Below, piece by piece: positions 1-5,749 of a stretch of DNA of 6,213 nucleotides. The first letter of the stretch is position 1. Every line of letters starts with the position of its first letter. A program made the position numbers and the translations under genes. The notes beneath the pieces are model-generated. The model ran no database searches, was not told the origin of the DNA, and was given only the letters and a program-made list of their open reading frames with translations. Source of the stretch: an uncultured Pseudorhodobacter sp. (GTDB taxonomy: Bacteria; Pseudomonadota; Alphaproteobacteria; Rhodobacterales; Rhodobacteraceae); assembly GCA_945952425.1 (NCBI GenBank), contig CAMFIX010000193.1:1-6213 (forward strand), written 5' to 3'.

Positions 1-24
1 GCGTCAGATGTGTATAAGAGACAG
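1..24 (+). other. Nextera sequencing adapter with Tn5 mosaic end (artefact)
   Basis: Bases 6-24 read AGATGTGTATAAGAGACAG, the 19-bp hyperactive Tn5 mosaic end used in Illumina Nextera library preparation, and bases 1-5 (GCGTC) match the adjoining part of the Nextera read-1 adapter. This is untrimmed library sequence at a contig end, not a natural transposon end. Genomic sequence begins at about base 25. An open frame starting at base 8 would translate the adapter as M-C-I-R-D-R, a familiar signature of adapter-derived false proteins, and should not be annotated as a gene. Confidence 0.97.
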
Positions 25-233
25 GCATGGGGCTGGTCGAATATGTCAACCGCCTTCGCATCAACCTCGCCTGCCAGATGCTGATGAACGAGACGGGGAT
101 GAGCGTCACCGACATCTGCTTTGCCGCGGGCTTCAACAACCTGTCCAATTTCAACCGCCAGTTCCTGCGGCAAAAGGGGATGAACCCCAGCCGCTTCCGG
201 GCCCTGCTGGAGGATTTGCGTCCAGCCGCCTGA
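25..233 (+). CDS. AraC-family transcriptional regulator, C-terminal fragment
   Basis: This is the last ~69 residues of an AraC/XylS-type DNA-binding protein. What remains is the linker helix (VEYVNRLRINLACQML) and the second helix-turn-helix of the family signature: SVTDICFAAGF, then NNLSNFNRQF, then G-M-N-P-S-R-F-R. The first helix-turn-helix and the N-terminal ligand-binding domain are missing because the contig ends here, with adapter sequence directly upstream. The ATG at 27 is an internal methionine, not a start: a complete member would have roughly 200 more residues. The gene ends 117 bp before the sugar-binding protein gene and points the same way, so it is probably the pathway regulator, likely an activator responding to ribitol or an intermediate. 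That role is inferred from position alone. The Klebsiella ribitol operon, by contrast, is known to use a repressor (RbtR). Confidence 0.9.
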
Positions 234-243
234 AGGAAACCGC

Positions 244-267
244 CGCGCCCCGTGGTTCCCGGGCGCG
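244..267 (+). terminator. GC-rich hairpin after the AraC gene, weak terminator candidate
   Basis: A perfect 7-bp stem (CGCGCCC at 244-250 with GGGCGCG at 261-267) encloses a 10-base loop, starting ten bases after the regulator's stop codon. Its position suits transcript termination or 3'-end protection of the araC-type mRNA. It is not followed by a T-run (the next bases are TGCGGGCAG), so it is not a canonical intrinsic terminator. In DNA this GC-rich the pairing may be fortuitous. Confidence 0.3.
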
Positions 268-323
268 TGCGGGCAGAGAGGGAGCCTGTCCAACGCCTTG
301 ACCGTGACGCCCCCGGGCGCATG
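258..323 (+). repeat. Spaced direct repeat CCCGGGCGCRTG, possible operator pair
   Basis: CCCGGGCGCGTG at 258-269 recurs as CCCGGGCGCATG at 312-323, with 11 of 12 bases identical in the same orientation and 54 bp between starts, about five helical turns. AraC-family proteins commonly bind direct repeats, so these could be operator half-sites of the upstream regulator. Against this, the core is GC-rich and self-complementary (CCCGGG), and the spacing is longer than the ~21 bp usual for adjacent AraC half-sites. The downstream copy overlaps the weak -10 position. Confidence 0.3.
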
Positions 324-350
324 GGAAAGGTTTGCCCGAGGGAGTGAGAG

Positions 351-1382
351 ATGAAGAAGACGCTTTTGGCCACCGTTGCCGCCCTGTTTCCCGCCGCGGG
401 GTTCGCCGCCGATGGGGCGACCGTGGCCTTCCTGATGCCCGACCAGGCCTCGACCCGCTACGAGCAGCACGACTACCCCGGCTTCAAGGCCGAGATGGCG
501 AAGCTCTGCGCGACCTGCACCGTGGTCTACCAGAACGCCAATGGCGATGCGGCGATGCAGCAGCAGCAGTTCAACTCGGTCCTGGCGCAGGGCGCCAAGG
601 TCATCGTGCTGGACCCGGTGGACAGCACCGCCGCGGCCTCGCTGGTGGCGCAGGCCCAAGGTCAGGGCGCGAAGGTCATCGCCTATGACCGCCCGATCCC
701 CGACAAGGCGCCGGACTTCTATGTCTCGTTCGACAACAAGGGGATCGGGGCCGCCATCGCCAAGTCGCTGGTCGAGCATCTGAAGGCCACCGGCGTGCCG
801 GATGGCGCGGGCATCCTGGAGATCAACGGCTCGCCGACCGACGCCGCCGCCGGGCTGATCCGCGATGGCATCCATGAGAGCCTGGCCGCTTCGGGCTACA
901 AGACCCTGGCCGAGTTCGACACCCCGGACTGGGCGCCGCCGAAGGCGCAGGAATGGGCGGCGGGCCAGATCACCCGGTTCGGCGCCGATATCAAGGGCGT
1001 CGTGGCGGCCAATGACGGCACCGGCGGCGGCGCGATTGCGGCCTTCAAGGCGGCGGGCGTCTCGCCGGTTCCCCCGGTCACCGGCAATGACGCGACGCAG
1101 GCCGCGCTGCAGCTGATCATCGCGGGCGACCAGTACAACACGATCTCCAAGCCTTCGGAAATCGTGGCCGCCGCCGCCGCGCAAGCTGCGGTCGACTTCC
1201 TGGACGGCAAGGTGCCGGAGAAGAACACCGAACTTTACGGCGCGCCCTCCAAGCTCTTCGTGCCTGCCGTCGTGACGGCCGAAAACATCAAGGCCGAGAT
1301 CTTCGACAAGGGCATCGAAAAGGCCGCCGACATCTGCACGGCGGATTATGCTGCGGCCTGCAAGAAGCTTGGCATCGAGTGA
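351..1382 (+). CDS. Periplasmic sugar-binding protein of ABC importer, XylF-like, predicted ribitol-specific
   Basis: Extracytoplasmic binding protein of the ribose/xylose type (type I fold) that captures a sugar or polyol in the periplasm and delivers it to the permease encoded two genes downstream. Residues 1-19 form a Sec signal peptide (MKKTLLA start, hydrophobic core, likely cleavage GFA|AD). The mature part of ~324 residues matches E. coli XylF in size. Family-like blocks are YQNANGDAAMQQQQ (60-73), AYDRPIP (111-117), SFDN (126-129) and GNDATQAALQLI (245-256). Four cysteines (C53, C56, C329, C337) are placed so that two disulfides are plausible after export. The start is fixed by a strong ribosome-binding site (GAGGGAG, 338-344); the in-frame ATG at 321 is cut off by a stop at 345. 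First gene of the operon. Family assignment is firm. The substrate is inferred from the neighbouring ribitol dehydrogenase and ribulokinase; xylose, ribose or another pentitol such as arabitol cannot be excluded. Confidence 0.9.
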   Translation: MKKTLLATVAALFPAAGFAADGATVAFLMPDQASTRYEQHDYPGFKAEMAKLCATCTVVYQNANGDAAMQQQQFNSVLAQGAKVIVLDPVDSTAAASLVAQAQGQGAKVIAYDRPIPDKAPDFYVSFDNKGIGAAIAKSLVEHLKATGVPDGAGILEINGSPTDAAAGLIRDGIHESLAASGYKTLAEFDTPDWAPPKAQEWAAGQITRFGADIKGVVAANDGTGGGAIAAFKAAGVSPVPPVTGNDATQAALQLIIAGDQYNTISKPSEIVAAAAAQAAVDFLDGKVPEKNTELYGAPSKLFVPAVVTAENIKAEIFDKGIEKAADICTADYAAACKKLGIE

Positions 1383-1388
1383 AGCCCA

Positions 1389-1410
1389 GGGCCGGCGGGA
1401 ACGCCGGCCC
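1389..1410 (+). promoter_or_regulatory. Intercistronic mRNA hairpin with GGAA tetraloop
   Basis: GGGCCGGCG (1389-1397) pairs perfectly over 9 bp with CGCCGGCCC (1402-1410) around a GGAA loop, which is a GNRA-type tetraloop. It sits six bases after the binding-protein stop codon, in the only real gap inside the operon. No T-run follows (the next bases are CAACCAAAGG), so it is not a standard terminator. In other binding-protein-dependent ABC operons, hairpins at this position protect the upstream mRNA from 3' exonucleases or cause partial termination, giving more binding protein than membrane components. That role here is inferred. Confidence 0.65.
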
Positions 1411-1430
1411 CAACCAAAGGGGGGGAGAGA

Positions 1431-2186
1431 ATGGAACCGATCCTGAGCCTCAGGGGCGTGTCGAAGACTTTCGGCGCGGTCCAGGCGCTGACCGATATCG
1501 AGCTGGACATCAACCCGGGCGAAGTCGTGGCCCTGGTGGGCGACAATGGCGCGGGCAAATCGACGCTGGTGAAAGTGCTGGCCGGGGTGCATCGCCCGAC
1601 CGAGGGCATCATCCGCTTTGCCGGCCGCGAGGTCGCGATGGACAGCCCGGCGGCGGCGATGAAACTGGGGATCGCGACGGTCTACCAGGATCTGGCTTTG
1701 TGCGAGAACCTGGATGTCGCGGCCAACCTCTTCCTCGGCAACGAGCTTTCCCCCTATGCGCTGGACGAAGAGACGATGGAGGCCCGCAGCTGGACCCTGC
1801 TTCAGGAGCTCGCTGCCCGCATTCCTTCGGTGCGCGAGCCCATCGCCTCCCTCTCCGGCGGTCAGCGCCAGACGGTGGCGATTGCGCGCAGCCTCATCAC
1901 CAACCCCAAGATCATCATGCTGGACGAACCGACCGCCGCCTTGGGCGTCGCCCAGACCGCCGAGGTTCTGAACCTGATCGAGCGGGTCCGCGACAAGGGG
2001 CTTGGGGTCATCATGATCAGCCACAACATGGAGGACGTCCGCGCCGTCGCCGACCGGATCGTCGTGCTGCGGCTGGGCCGCAACAACGGGGTCTTCGACC
2101 GGACGACCAGCCATCAAGACCTGGTGGCCGCGATCACCGGGGCCTCGGACAATGCCGTCACCCGCCGCATGGAGAAAAAGCAATGA
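1431..2186 (+). CDS. ABC sugar transporter ATP-binding protein, single domain
   Basis: Cytoplasmic ATPase that powers the importer. All nucleotide-binding motifs are intact: Walker A GDNGAGKST (37-45), Q-loop Q86 in VYQDLAL, signature LSGGQ (141-145), Walker B IIMLDEP (161-167) with catalytic E166, and the switch histidine H198 in MISHN. At 251 residues it has one nucleotide-binding domain, unlike RbsA or E. coli XylG, which are ~500-residue tandem proteins. It resembles the single-domain FrcA-like ATPases common in alphaproteobacterial sugar importers and should work as a homodimer. A purine-rich ribosome-binding site (GGGGGAGAGA, ending just before the ATG) supports the start, 48 bp after the binding-protein gene. 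Its stop overlaps the permease start as ATGA, so the two are probably translationally coupled. ATPase function is certain; sugar specificity comes from the partner genes. Confidence 0.93.
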   Translation: MEPILSLRGVSKTFGAVQALTDIELDINPGEVVALVGDNGAGKSTLVKVLAGVHRPTEGIIRFAGREVAMDSPAAAMKLGIATVYQDLALCENLDVAANLFLGNELSPYALDEETMEARSWTLLQELAARIPSVREPIASLSGGQRQTVAIARSLITNPKIIMLDEPTAALGVAQTAEVLNLIERVRDKGLGVIMISHNMEDVRAVADRIVVLRLGRNNGVFDRTTSHQDLVAAITGASDNAVTRRMEKKQ

Positions 2187-3412
2187 GCGCGCCCCTGGAC
2201 CGTGCGGATGCGAGGCTCCGCCATGACGACAGCCTTTCGGGCGCCTTGCGCGCCTTCACCGACCGCATCAAGGCGGGCGACCTCGGCATGCTGCCGGTGG
2301 CGGTGGGGCTTGTGGTCATCTCGGTGGTCTTCACCGCCTTGAACCCGATTTTCCTGGTGCCCAACAACCTGGTGAACCTGCTCTTCGATTGCGCGACGGT
2401 AGGCATCATCTCTTTGGGCATCGTCTGCGTGCTGCTGGTGGGCGAGATCGACCTGTCGGTCGGCTCGATCAGCGGTTTTGCCTCGGCCATCGTGGGGGTG
2501 ACCTGGGTCGGGCAGGGCTGGCCGATCTGGGCGGCGGTGCTTTGCGCGCTGGCCATGGGGGCGGCGGTGGGCTGGGTCTATGCGCAGCTCTATAACCGGC
2601 TGGGGATGCCGTCCTTCGTCGCCACTTTGTCGGGGCTGCTGGCCCTCTTGGGGATGCAGCTTTACATCCTGGGCGCGACGGGCTCGATCAACCTGCCTTA
2701 TGAGAGCGCCTGGGTGAAGTTCGGCCAGGTGCTTGTGATGCCGCCTTGGGTGTCGCATGGCTTGGGGCTGCTGCCGGGCGTCGTGCTGCTGGTCATGGGC
2801 CAGAGGCGCCGGGCGCGGCGGGCGGCGGCGAACCTTTCGGTGCCGCCCCTGGCGGGGCTGGTGGCCCGGGCGGTGGTGCTGACGGCGGCGCTTGAAGGCG
2901 CGATCTGGTATCTGAACCTTGGGCGCGGTCTGCCCTGGATGTTCGGGCTCTTCGTCGCCCTGGCGGTCGCGCTGAACTATGCCCTGACCCGCACGCAATG
3001 GGGGCGGTCGGTCCTGGCCGTCGGCGGCAACCGCGAGGCCGCGCGGCGGGCGGGGATCAATGTGCGCGGCATCTATACCAGCGCTTTCGTGTTGTGCGGC
3101 ACGCTTTCCGCCCTGGGCGGCACCCTCGCCGCGGCGCGGCTGGCATCCTCCAGCCAGCAGGCCGGCACCGGAGACGTCAACCTCAACGCCATCGCGGCGG
3201 CGGTCATCGGGGGGACGTCGCTGTTCGGCGGCCGCGGCAGCGCCTGGTCGGCACTTCTGGGGATCATCGTCATCCAGGCGATCTCTTCGGGGCTGACCCT
3301 TTTGAACCTGTCCTCCTCCCTGCGCTACATGATCACCGGGGGGGTGCTTGCCATCGCCGTGATCGTGGACAGCCTGGCGCGGCGGTCGCGGATTTCTCAC
3401 GGTAGAGGCTAA
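2183..3412 (+). CDS. ABC sugar transporter permease, XylH/RbsC family
   Basis: Inner-membrane permease of the BPD_transp_2 family, 409 residues, probably forming a homodimeric channel. The family hallmark GEIDLSVGS is at 87-95, and the ATPase-contacting loop AVGGNREAARRAGINV at 279-294. A charged ~35-residue N-terminal tail precedes the first of about ten to twelve hydrophobic segments, beginning near residue 36. A basic stretch (QRRRARRAAA) marks an internal cytoplasmic loop. The length is nearer XylH (~390) than RbsC (~320), in line with the XylF-like binding protein. The frame stays open upstream to 1379, but that part overlaps the ATPase gene and reads as an unrelated charged shadow. The real start is the ATG at 2183, overlapping the ATPase stop (ATGA), with GGAG at 2171-2174 as ribosome-binding site. 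The stop is one base before the dehydrogenase ATG. Family is certain; substrate is inferred from context. Confidence 0.93.
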   Translation: MSAPLDRADARLRHDDSLSGALRAFTDRIKAGDLGMLPVAVGLVVISVVFTALNPIFLVPNNLVNLLFDCATVGIISLGIVCVLLVGEIDLSVGSISGFASAIVGVTWVGQGWPIWAAVLCALAMGAAVGWVYAQLYNRLGMPSFVATLSGLLALLGMQLYILGATGSINLPYESAWVKFGQVLVMPPWVSHGLGLLPGVVLLVMGQRRRARRAAANLSVPPLAGLVARAVVLTAALEGAIWYLNLGRGLPWMFGLFVALAVALNYALTRTQWGRSVLAVGGNREAARRAGINVRGIYTSAFVLCGTLSALGGTLAAARLASSSQQAGTGDVNLNAIAAAVIGGTSLFGGRGSAWSALLGIIVIQAISSGLTLLNLSSSLRYMITGGVLAIAVIVDSLARRSRISHGRG

Positions 3413-3413
3413 G

Positions 3414-4148
3414 ATGAAACTTCCCAGTCTTAAACTTGACGGTAAAGTGGCCGCCGTCACCGGGGCGGCCTCGGGGATCGGTTTGGCTTGCGCGAAGGGA
3501 ATGGCGGCGGAGGGCGCGCGGGTCGTGCTGGTCGACCGCGATGGGCCGAAGGCCGAAGCCTTGGCGGCGGGCATTCCCGGCGCCATGGCCCTGGCGGTGG
3601 ACCTGATGGACCCAGAGTCGGTGGCGGGGATGATGCCCGCCATCCTGGAGCGCGCGGGGCGTCTCGACATCTTCCACGCCAACGCCGGGGCCTATGTCGG
3701 CGGCGAGGTCTGGGCGGGCGATACCGCGCAGTGGGACCGGATGCTGAACCTCAACATCAACGCGGCCTTCCGGTCCGTCCATGCGGTGTTGCCGCATATG
3801 ATCGAACGCGGCTCGGGCGACATCGTCATGACCTCCTCCATCGCGGGGGTCGTGCCCGTGGTCTGGGAGCCGATCTATACCGCCAGCAAGTTCGCCGTGC
3901 AGGCCTTCGTCCACACGATCCGCCGCCAGCTGGCGCCGAAGGGGCTGCGGGTCGGCGCCGTCCTGCCGGGCCCCGTGGTCACCGCGCTTCTCGACGACTG
4001 GCCCAAGGCCAAGATGGAGGAGGCGCTCGCCAACGGCTCCCTCATGCAGCCCGAAGAGGTTGCCGAGGCGGTGCTTTTCATGCTCACTCGCCGCAAAGGG
4101 GTGGTGGTGCGGGATCTGGTGATCCTGCCCAATACGGTGGATCTGTAA
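3414..4148 (+). CDS. rbtD: Ribitol 2-dehydrogenase (short-chain dehydrogenase)
   Basis: Cytoplasmic enzyme predicted to oxidise ribitol to D-ribulose with NAD+ (EC 1.1.1.56). At 244 residues it has classical short-chain dehydrogenase length. Visible motifs: cofactor-binding TGAASGIG (16-23), an aspartate at the end of the second strand (D41 in VVLVDRDG) favouring NAD+ over NADP+, NAG (90-92), and the catalytic set S142, Y155 and K159 (YTASK). Two long stretches look, from memory, nearly the same as Klebsiella ribitol dehydrogenase: LDIFHANAGAYVGG in the middle, and RVGAVLPGPVVTALLDDWPK with GSLMQP near the C-terminus, which ends VILPNTVDL. That makes the substrate call much firmer than a generic family assignment. 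It starts one base after the permease stop, with AGAGG at 3404-3408 as ribosome-binding site, and ends one base before the kinase start. A related pentitol dehydrogenase is the main alternative. Confidence 0.88.
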   Translation: MKLPSLKLDGKVAAVTGAASGIGLACAKGMAAEGARVVLVDRDGPKAEALAAGIPGAMALAVDLMDPESVAGMMPAILERAGRLDIFHANAGAYVGGEVWAGDTAQWDRMLNLNINAAFRSVHAVLPHMIERGSGDIVMTSSIAGVVPVVWEPIYTASKFAVQAFVHTIRRQLAPKGLRVGAVLPGPVVTALLDDWPKAKMEEALANGSLMQPEEVAEAVLFMLTRRKGVVVRDLVILPNTVDL

Positions 4149-4149
4149 G

Positions 4150-5703
4150 ATGCTGATCGGGGTGGATGTCGGAACGGGCTCGGCGCGGGCGGGGGTCTTC
4201 GATGCGACGGGCCGGATGCTGGGGGTGGGCAAGCACCCGCTGACGCTCTGGCACGAGGCCGGGGAGATCGTCGAGCAATCCTCGGCGCAAATCTGGGCCG
4301 CGGTCTGCGCGGCGGTCGCCCAGGCGATGCAGGGCCACGACCCCGCCGCCGTCACCGGCATCGGCTTTGACGCCACCTGTTCGCTGGTGGCCGAGGGCGT
4401 CTCGGTCAGCCCCTCGGACGACCCTGCGCGCGACGTGATCCTGTGGATGGATCACCGTGCGACGCCGGAGGCCGAAGAGATCAACGCCGGTGGGCACCGG
4501 GTTCTCGATTATGTCGGCGGCCGGATTTCGCCGGAGATGGAGACGCCGAAGCTTTTGTGGCTCTCGCGCCACCGGCCGGGGGCTTTTGCCGCGGCGCGGC
4601 GGTTCTTTGACCTGCCCGACTGGCTGACATACCGGGCGACGGGGAACGAGGCGCGGTCCTCCTGCACCGTCACCTGCAAGTGGACTTACCTCGCGCATGA
4701 AAACCGCTGGGACGAGGGCTATTTCCGCGCCATCGGGCTGGGGGCCCTGGCCGATGAGGGGTTCCAGCGGATCGGGACCAAGATCGTGGCGCCGGGCACG
4801 CCTTTGGGCGGGCTGGCGGCGCAGGCGGCGGCAGAGCTTGGCCTGCGCCCCGGCACGCCGGTCGCGGCGGCGCTGATCGACGCCCATGCGGGGGGCCTTG
4901 GCACGCTGGGCGTCAGCTTGCCGGGCGACCCCGATCCGACCCGGCGGCTGGCCTATATCTTCGGCACCTCGGCCTGTTCGATGGCCTCGACCCGTCAAGC
5001 CACCCCGGTTCCGGGCGTCTGGGGCCCCTATTACGACGCCATGCTGCCCGGGCTTTGGCTGAACGAGGGTGGCCAGTCGGCGGCTGGGGAGGCTTTGGCC
5101 CACCTGATCCATCTGCACCGCGACGCGGGCCCCTCGATCACCGAAATCGCCGCCCATGCCGAGACGCTGGGCCCGACCTTGTCCGAGACCATCCGCGCGG
5201 CGGCGGGGGTGCTGGTGGTGCCGGAATTTCTCGGCAACCGCTCGCCCTTTGCCGAGCCCGATGCGCGGGCGGTGGTGGCTGGATTGGGCCTTGACCGCGG
5301 GATGGACAGCCTTGCGGCGCTTTATCTCGGCGGCCTTTCGGGCATCGGCTATGGCCTGCGACAGCTGATCGACCGTTTCGCGGCCGAGGGGATCGCCATC
5401 GAGACCATCGTGGCCTCGGGGGGGGCGGCGCAGTCGCGGCTGGCCTGCCAGATGCTGGCCGATACGACCGGGCGGCAGGTCGCGCTGCCGGGGGGGCAAG
5501 AGCCGGTGCTGCTGGGTGCCGCCATGCTGGGCTTCGTCGCTTCGGGCGCCGGGGCGCTGTCGCAAGCCATGGCGCAGATGTCGGGCGGCGCCACGCTGTT
5601 TGCCCCTGCAGGGGGCGAGATCGCGGCCCTGCATGCCAAGCGCTTCGCGGGGTTCGAGGCGCTGCAATCCGCCGCCCGCGCCTTCCGCCTGTCGCTGAAA
5701 TGA
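4150..5703 (+). CDS. rbtK: FGGY-family pentulose kinase, predicted D-ribulokinase
   Basis: Cytoplasmic sugar kinase predicted to phosphorylate D-ribulose to D-ribulose 5-phosphate (EC 2.7.1.47), the second step of ribitol use. The 517 residues give a full two-domain FGGY fold. The N-terminal phosphate-binding loop is GVDVGTGSARAGVFD (4-18). GFDATCS (72-78), WMDHRA (99-104) and YVGGRISPEMETPKLLWL (121-138) are the pattern of the pentulose-kinase subgroup that includes human FGGY and bacterial ribulokinases. LIDAHAGG (242-249) carries the likely catalytic base D244. FGTS (271-274) and ASGGAAQS (422-429) belong to the C-terminal ATP-binding domain. It lacks the hallmarks of glycerol kinase or xylulokinase. 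The ATG lies one base after the dehydrogenase stop, with GGTGG at 4136-4140 as a possible ribosome-binding site, so it is probably translationally coupled. Last gene of the operon; a terminator hairpin follows three bases after the stop. The subgroup is firm; D-ribulose over L-ribulose rests on the paired ribitol dehydrogenase. Confidence 0.88.
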   Translation: MLIGVDVGTGSARAGVFDATGRMLGVGKHPLTLWHEAGEIVEQSSAQIWAAVCAAVAQAMQGHDPAAVTGIGFDATCSLVAEGVSVSPSDDPARDVILWMDHRATPEAEEINAGGHRVLDYVGGRISPEMETPKLLWLSRHRPGAFAAARRFFDLPDWLTYRATGNEARSSCTVTCKWTYLAHENRWDEGYFRAIGLGALADEGFQRIGTKIVAPGTPLGGLAAQAAAELGLRPGTPVAAALIDAHAGGLGTLGVSLPGDPDPTRRLAYIFGTSACSMASTRQATPVPGVWGPYYDAMLPGLWLNEGGQSAAGEALAHLIHLHRDAGPSITEIAAHAETLGPTLSETIRAAAGVLVVPEFLGNRSPFAEPDARAVVAGLGLDRGMDSLAALYLGGLSGIGYGLRQLIDRFAAEGIAIETIVASGGAAQSRLACQMLADTTGRQVALPGGQEPVLLGAAMLGFVASGAGALSQAMAQMSGGATLFAPAGGEIAALHAKRFAGFEALQSAARAFRLSLK

Positions 5704-5705
5704 AA

Positions 5706-5729
5706 AGGCCGCCCTGCGACGGGCGGCCT
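5706..5729 (-). terminator. Intrinsic terminator between convergent genes
   Basis: A perfect 9-bp stem, AGGCCGCCC (5706-5714) with GGGCGGCCT (5721-5729), encloses a six-base loop in the 46-bp gap between the convergent kinase and VPLPA-protein genes. Read on the minus strand, the stem is followed by TTTTCATTTC, a reasonable U-rich tail, so it is a good terminator for the minus-strand gene. On the plus strand it is followed by CGGTCCC, with no U-tract. It may still slow or stop operon transcription, but less efficiently. The stem starts three bases after the kinase stop and lies 20 bases beyond the minus-strand stop. Confidence 0.8.
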
Positions 5730-5749
5730 CGGTCCCAAAGCGTGAAAGC

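Larger units (their letters stand above)
234..350 (+). promoter_or_regulatory. Control region upstream of the predicted ribitol operon
   Basis: These 117 bases are the only sizeable non-coding gap before the operon and should hold its promoter. A TTGACC hexamer at 298-303 could serve as a -35 element, but the bases 17 nt further on (321-326, ATGGGA) are a poor -10. That would fit a promoter needing an AraC-type activator, or could simply mean the match is chance. The ribosome-binding site of the first operon gene is clear: GAGGGAG at 338-344, six bases before the ATG at 351. The region also holds a GC-rich hairpin (244-267) and a spaced direct repeat (258-269 and 312-323), listed separately. 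Confidence 0.45.

Noticed and set aside
6..24. Tn5 mosaic end as a natural transposon terminus
   Set aside because: It is the engineered mosaic end, fused to Nextera adapter bases at the very end of the contig, with no transposase gene nearby.
8..301. Open frame starting in the adapter and running through the AraC fragment
   Set aside because: Its start lies in the Tn5 mosaic end and the rest is a different frame from the recognisable AraC sequence; the product is arginine/proline-rich without family features.
321..347. Eight-codon upstream ORF (MGKVCPRE) before the binding-protein gene
   Set aside because: It has no ribosome-binding site, and its codons overlap the ribosome-binding site of the real gene; most likely fortuitous.
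558..569. CAG tandem repeat (four copies)
   Set aside because: It encodes the QQQQ stretch typical of this binding-protein family at this position, so it is coding constraint rather than a microsatellite of note.
1379..2182. N-terminal extension of the permease, giving a 677-residue fusion
   Set aside because: The extension overlaps the ATPase gene in another frame and lacks family features; the ATG at 2183 with GGAG upstream gives a permease of normal length.
2114..3682. Long minus-strand open frame opposite the permease
   Set aside because: Composition is rich in R, P, H, Q and D with no domain motifs, as expected for the shadow of a GC-rich gene; the plus strand carries a clear permease.
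4084..5667. Long minus-strand open frame opposite the kinase
   Set aside because: Arginine- and proline-rich shadow with no motifs; the plus-strand kinase has all FGGY family motifs.
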